Origin: Clostridia bacterium
GTDB lineage: Bacteria; Bacillota_A; Clostridia; Oscillospirales; CAG-272
Length of the DNA stretch: 64,000 nucleotides
Assembly: GCA_017452945.1 (NCBI GenBank)
Contig: JAFTLD010000009.1
Span: forward strand, 1-64,000
Reading direction: 5' to 3'
Under the pieces are notes generated by a model. It had not been told where the DNA came from. It saw nothing but the letters and a program-made list of their open reading frames with translations, and did no database searches. Positions 63,272 through 64,000 of the stretch are shown piece by piece. The stretch's first letter is position 1. Every line of letters begins with the position of its first letter. The position numbers and the translations under genes are program-made.

Positions 63272-64000
63272 ATGTCTAAGAACACAGCAACTAAAAAAGC
63301 TACTGCTCGAAAAGACCTTACCAGGACTCAGTGGATCTTGAAGGAGATGTGGCGTAATAAGGTGGCTTACTGCATGGTAGCACCTTACATGATCCTCTTC
63401 GCAATGTTCACCGTAATGCCTGTTATCCTGTCTATTGTAGTCAGCTTTACAGACTTTAACTTGCTGGAATGGCCGAACTTCGTATTCCTGGACAACTACA
63501 TTTCGTTGTTCTTCGATGACGATATCTTCCTCATTGCCTGCAAGAACACATTGATCTTCGCAGTCATCGTAGGACCTGTGTCCTACCTGATGTCCTTCCT
63601 GGTAGCGTGGTTCATCAACGAGCTGCCTCCCAGAATCAGAGCTATCGTAACTCTGATCTTCTATGCACCCTCCATCGGTGGTAACGTTTACTTGATTTGG
63701 GGTACGCTTTTCTCGGCTGACTCCTACGGTTGGGCAAACGCAACACTGAAAAAATTCGGTATTATCACAAAAGAAATCGCGTTCTTCCAGAATGAGGACT
63801 GGGTTATGCCCCTGTGTATCGTAGTTGCTCTCTGGATCTCGCTTGGTACCTCGTTCCTGGCATTCATCGCAGGTCTGCAGGGTATCGACAGAGCACAGTT
63901 TGAGGCAGGCGCGGTTGACGGTATCAAGAACCGTTGGCAGGAGCTGTACTACATCACGCTGCCTAACATGAAGCCGCAGCTGATGTTCGGTGCGGTCATG
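63272..64000 (+). CDS. Sugar ABC transporter permease, 5' part (cut by window end)
   Basis: The frame starts at 63272 with AAAAGGAG upstream and is open to the last base (243 codons). It shows membrane helices, a periplasmic loop and the permease EAA motif region EAGAVDGIKNRWQELYYITLP that contacts the ATPase. It is of the MalF/LplB type. With the binding protein upstream it makes a carbohydrate importer; a second permease should follow beyond the window. Confidence 0.9.
   Translation, partial: MSKNTATKKATARKDLTRTQWILKEMWRNKVAYCMVAPYMILFAMFTVMPVILSIVVSFTDFNLLEWPNFVFLDNYISLFFDDDIFLIACKNTLIFAVIVGPVSYLMSFLVAWFINELPPRIRAIVTLIFYAPSIGGNVYLIWGTLFSADSYGWANATLKKFGIITKEIAFFQNEDWVMPLCIVVALWISLGTSFLAFIAGLQGIDRAQFEAGAVDGIKNRWQELYYITLPNMKPQLMFGAVM

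Overview
The window reads as a chromosome segment of an uncultured gut-type Clostridia bacterium. The signs are Firmicutes ribosome-binding sites (AGGAGG type), many TTGACA-17-TATAAT promoters, and housekeeping genes of Clostridial type (TrmK-Nif3 pair, RlmCD-like, RlmI-like, prfB, MoxR-DUF58 operon, ROK glucokinase). They sit among carbohydrate-degrading genes (GH106-like, GH38, GH127) and sugar ABC transport genes. No rRNA operon, complete tRNA or CRISPR array is visible.

1-10,927: the right end of an AT-rich genomic island, almost all on the minus strand. The border is marked by the 3' half of a tRNA-Ser(UGA) gene (10,872-10,927), a typical attR. The island carries a type I restriction-modification-like locus: half-size HsdS, an HsdM-like protein with degraded catalytic motifs, a recombinase-fold (MrpR-like) protein, a ribbon-helix-helix protein, Fic and HsdR, then DUF2971 and HNH-like genes. 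In the middle is a convincing SAM-I-clan riboswitch with terminator and antiterminator. It controls two unknown small proteins, one of them membranous. A SAM-sensing switch inside a SAM-dependent restriction locus is the most interesting feature of the window. A promoter-driven, tRNA-like RNA lies just inside the border.

10,975-24,150: GH106-like and GH38 glycoside hydrolases, an ECF sigma factor with its membrane anti-sigma partner, and an unusual exporter made of two ABC half-transporters (each with an N-terminal zinc ribbon) around a DUF1854 protein. 24,352-30,793: cysteine synthase and pyridoxamine kinase, a repeat array, an XRE regulator, and a second ABC pair whose second gene is broken by an in-frame TGA. 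30,820-39,621: MoxR-DUF58-DUF4129-like operon, Nnr, RF2 (without its usual frameshift), and a DUF2079 membrane protein. 39,758-44,748: a toxin-antitoxin pair, DUF1858, a palindromic repeat pair, TrmK, Nif3, a phosphoesterase and an RlmD-family methyltransferase.

44,751-50,873: a run of small, mostly unrecognised genes (DUF4304-, DUF3592- and DUF7336-like domains, PH-like and zinc-ribbon membrane proteins) interrupted by a 340-bp MITE. 50,870-58,418: GH127, SGNH hydrolase, histidine phosphatase, a lipoprotein with a barnase/RNase-Sa-like catalytic domain, an esterase, glucokinase and RlmI-like methyltransferase. 58,419-64,000: an AT-rich spacer, a strong promoter, a ~435-nt GNRA-rich structured leader, and a sugar transporter operon that starts with a giant 1,252-residue binding protein and continues into a permease cut by the window end.
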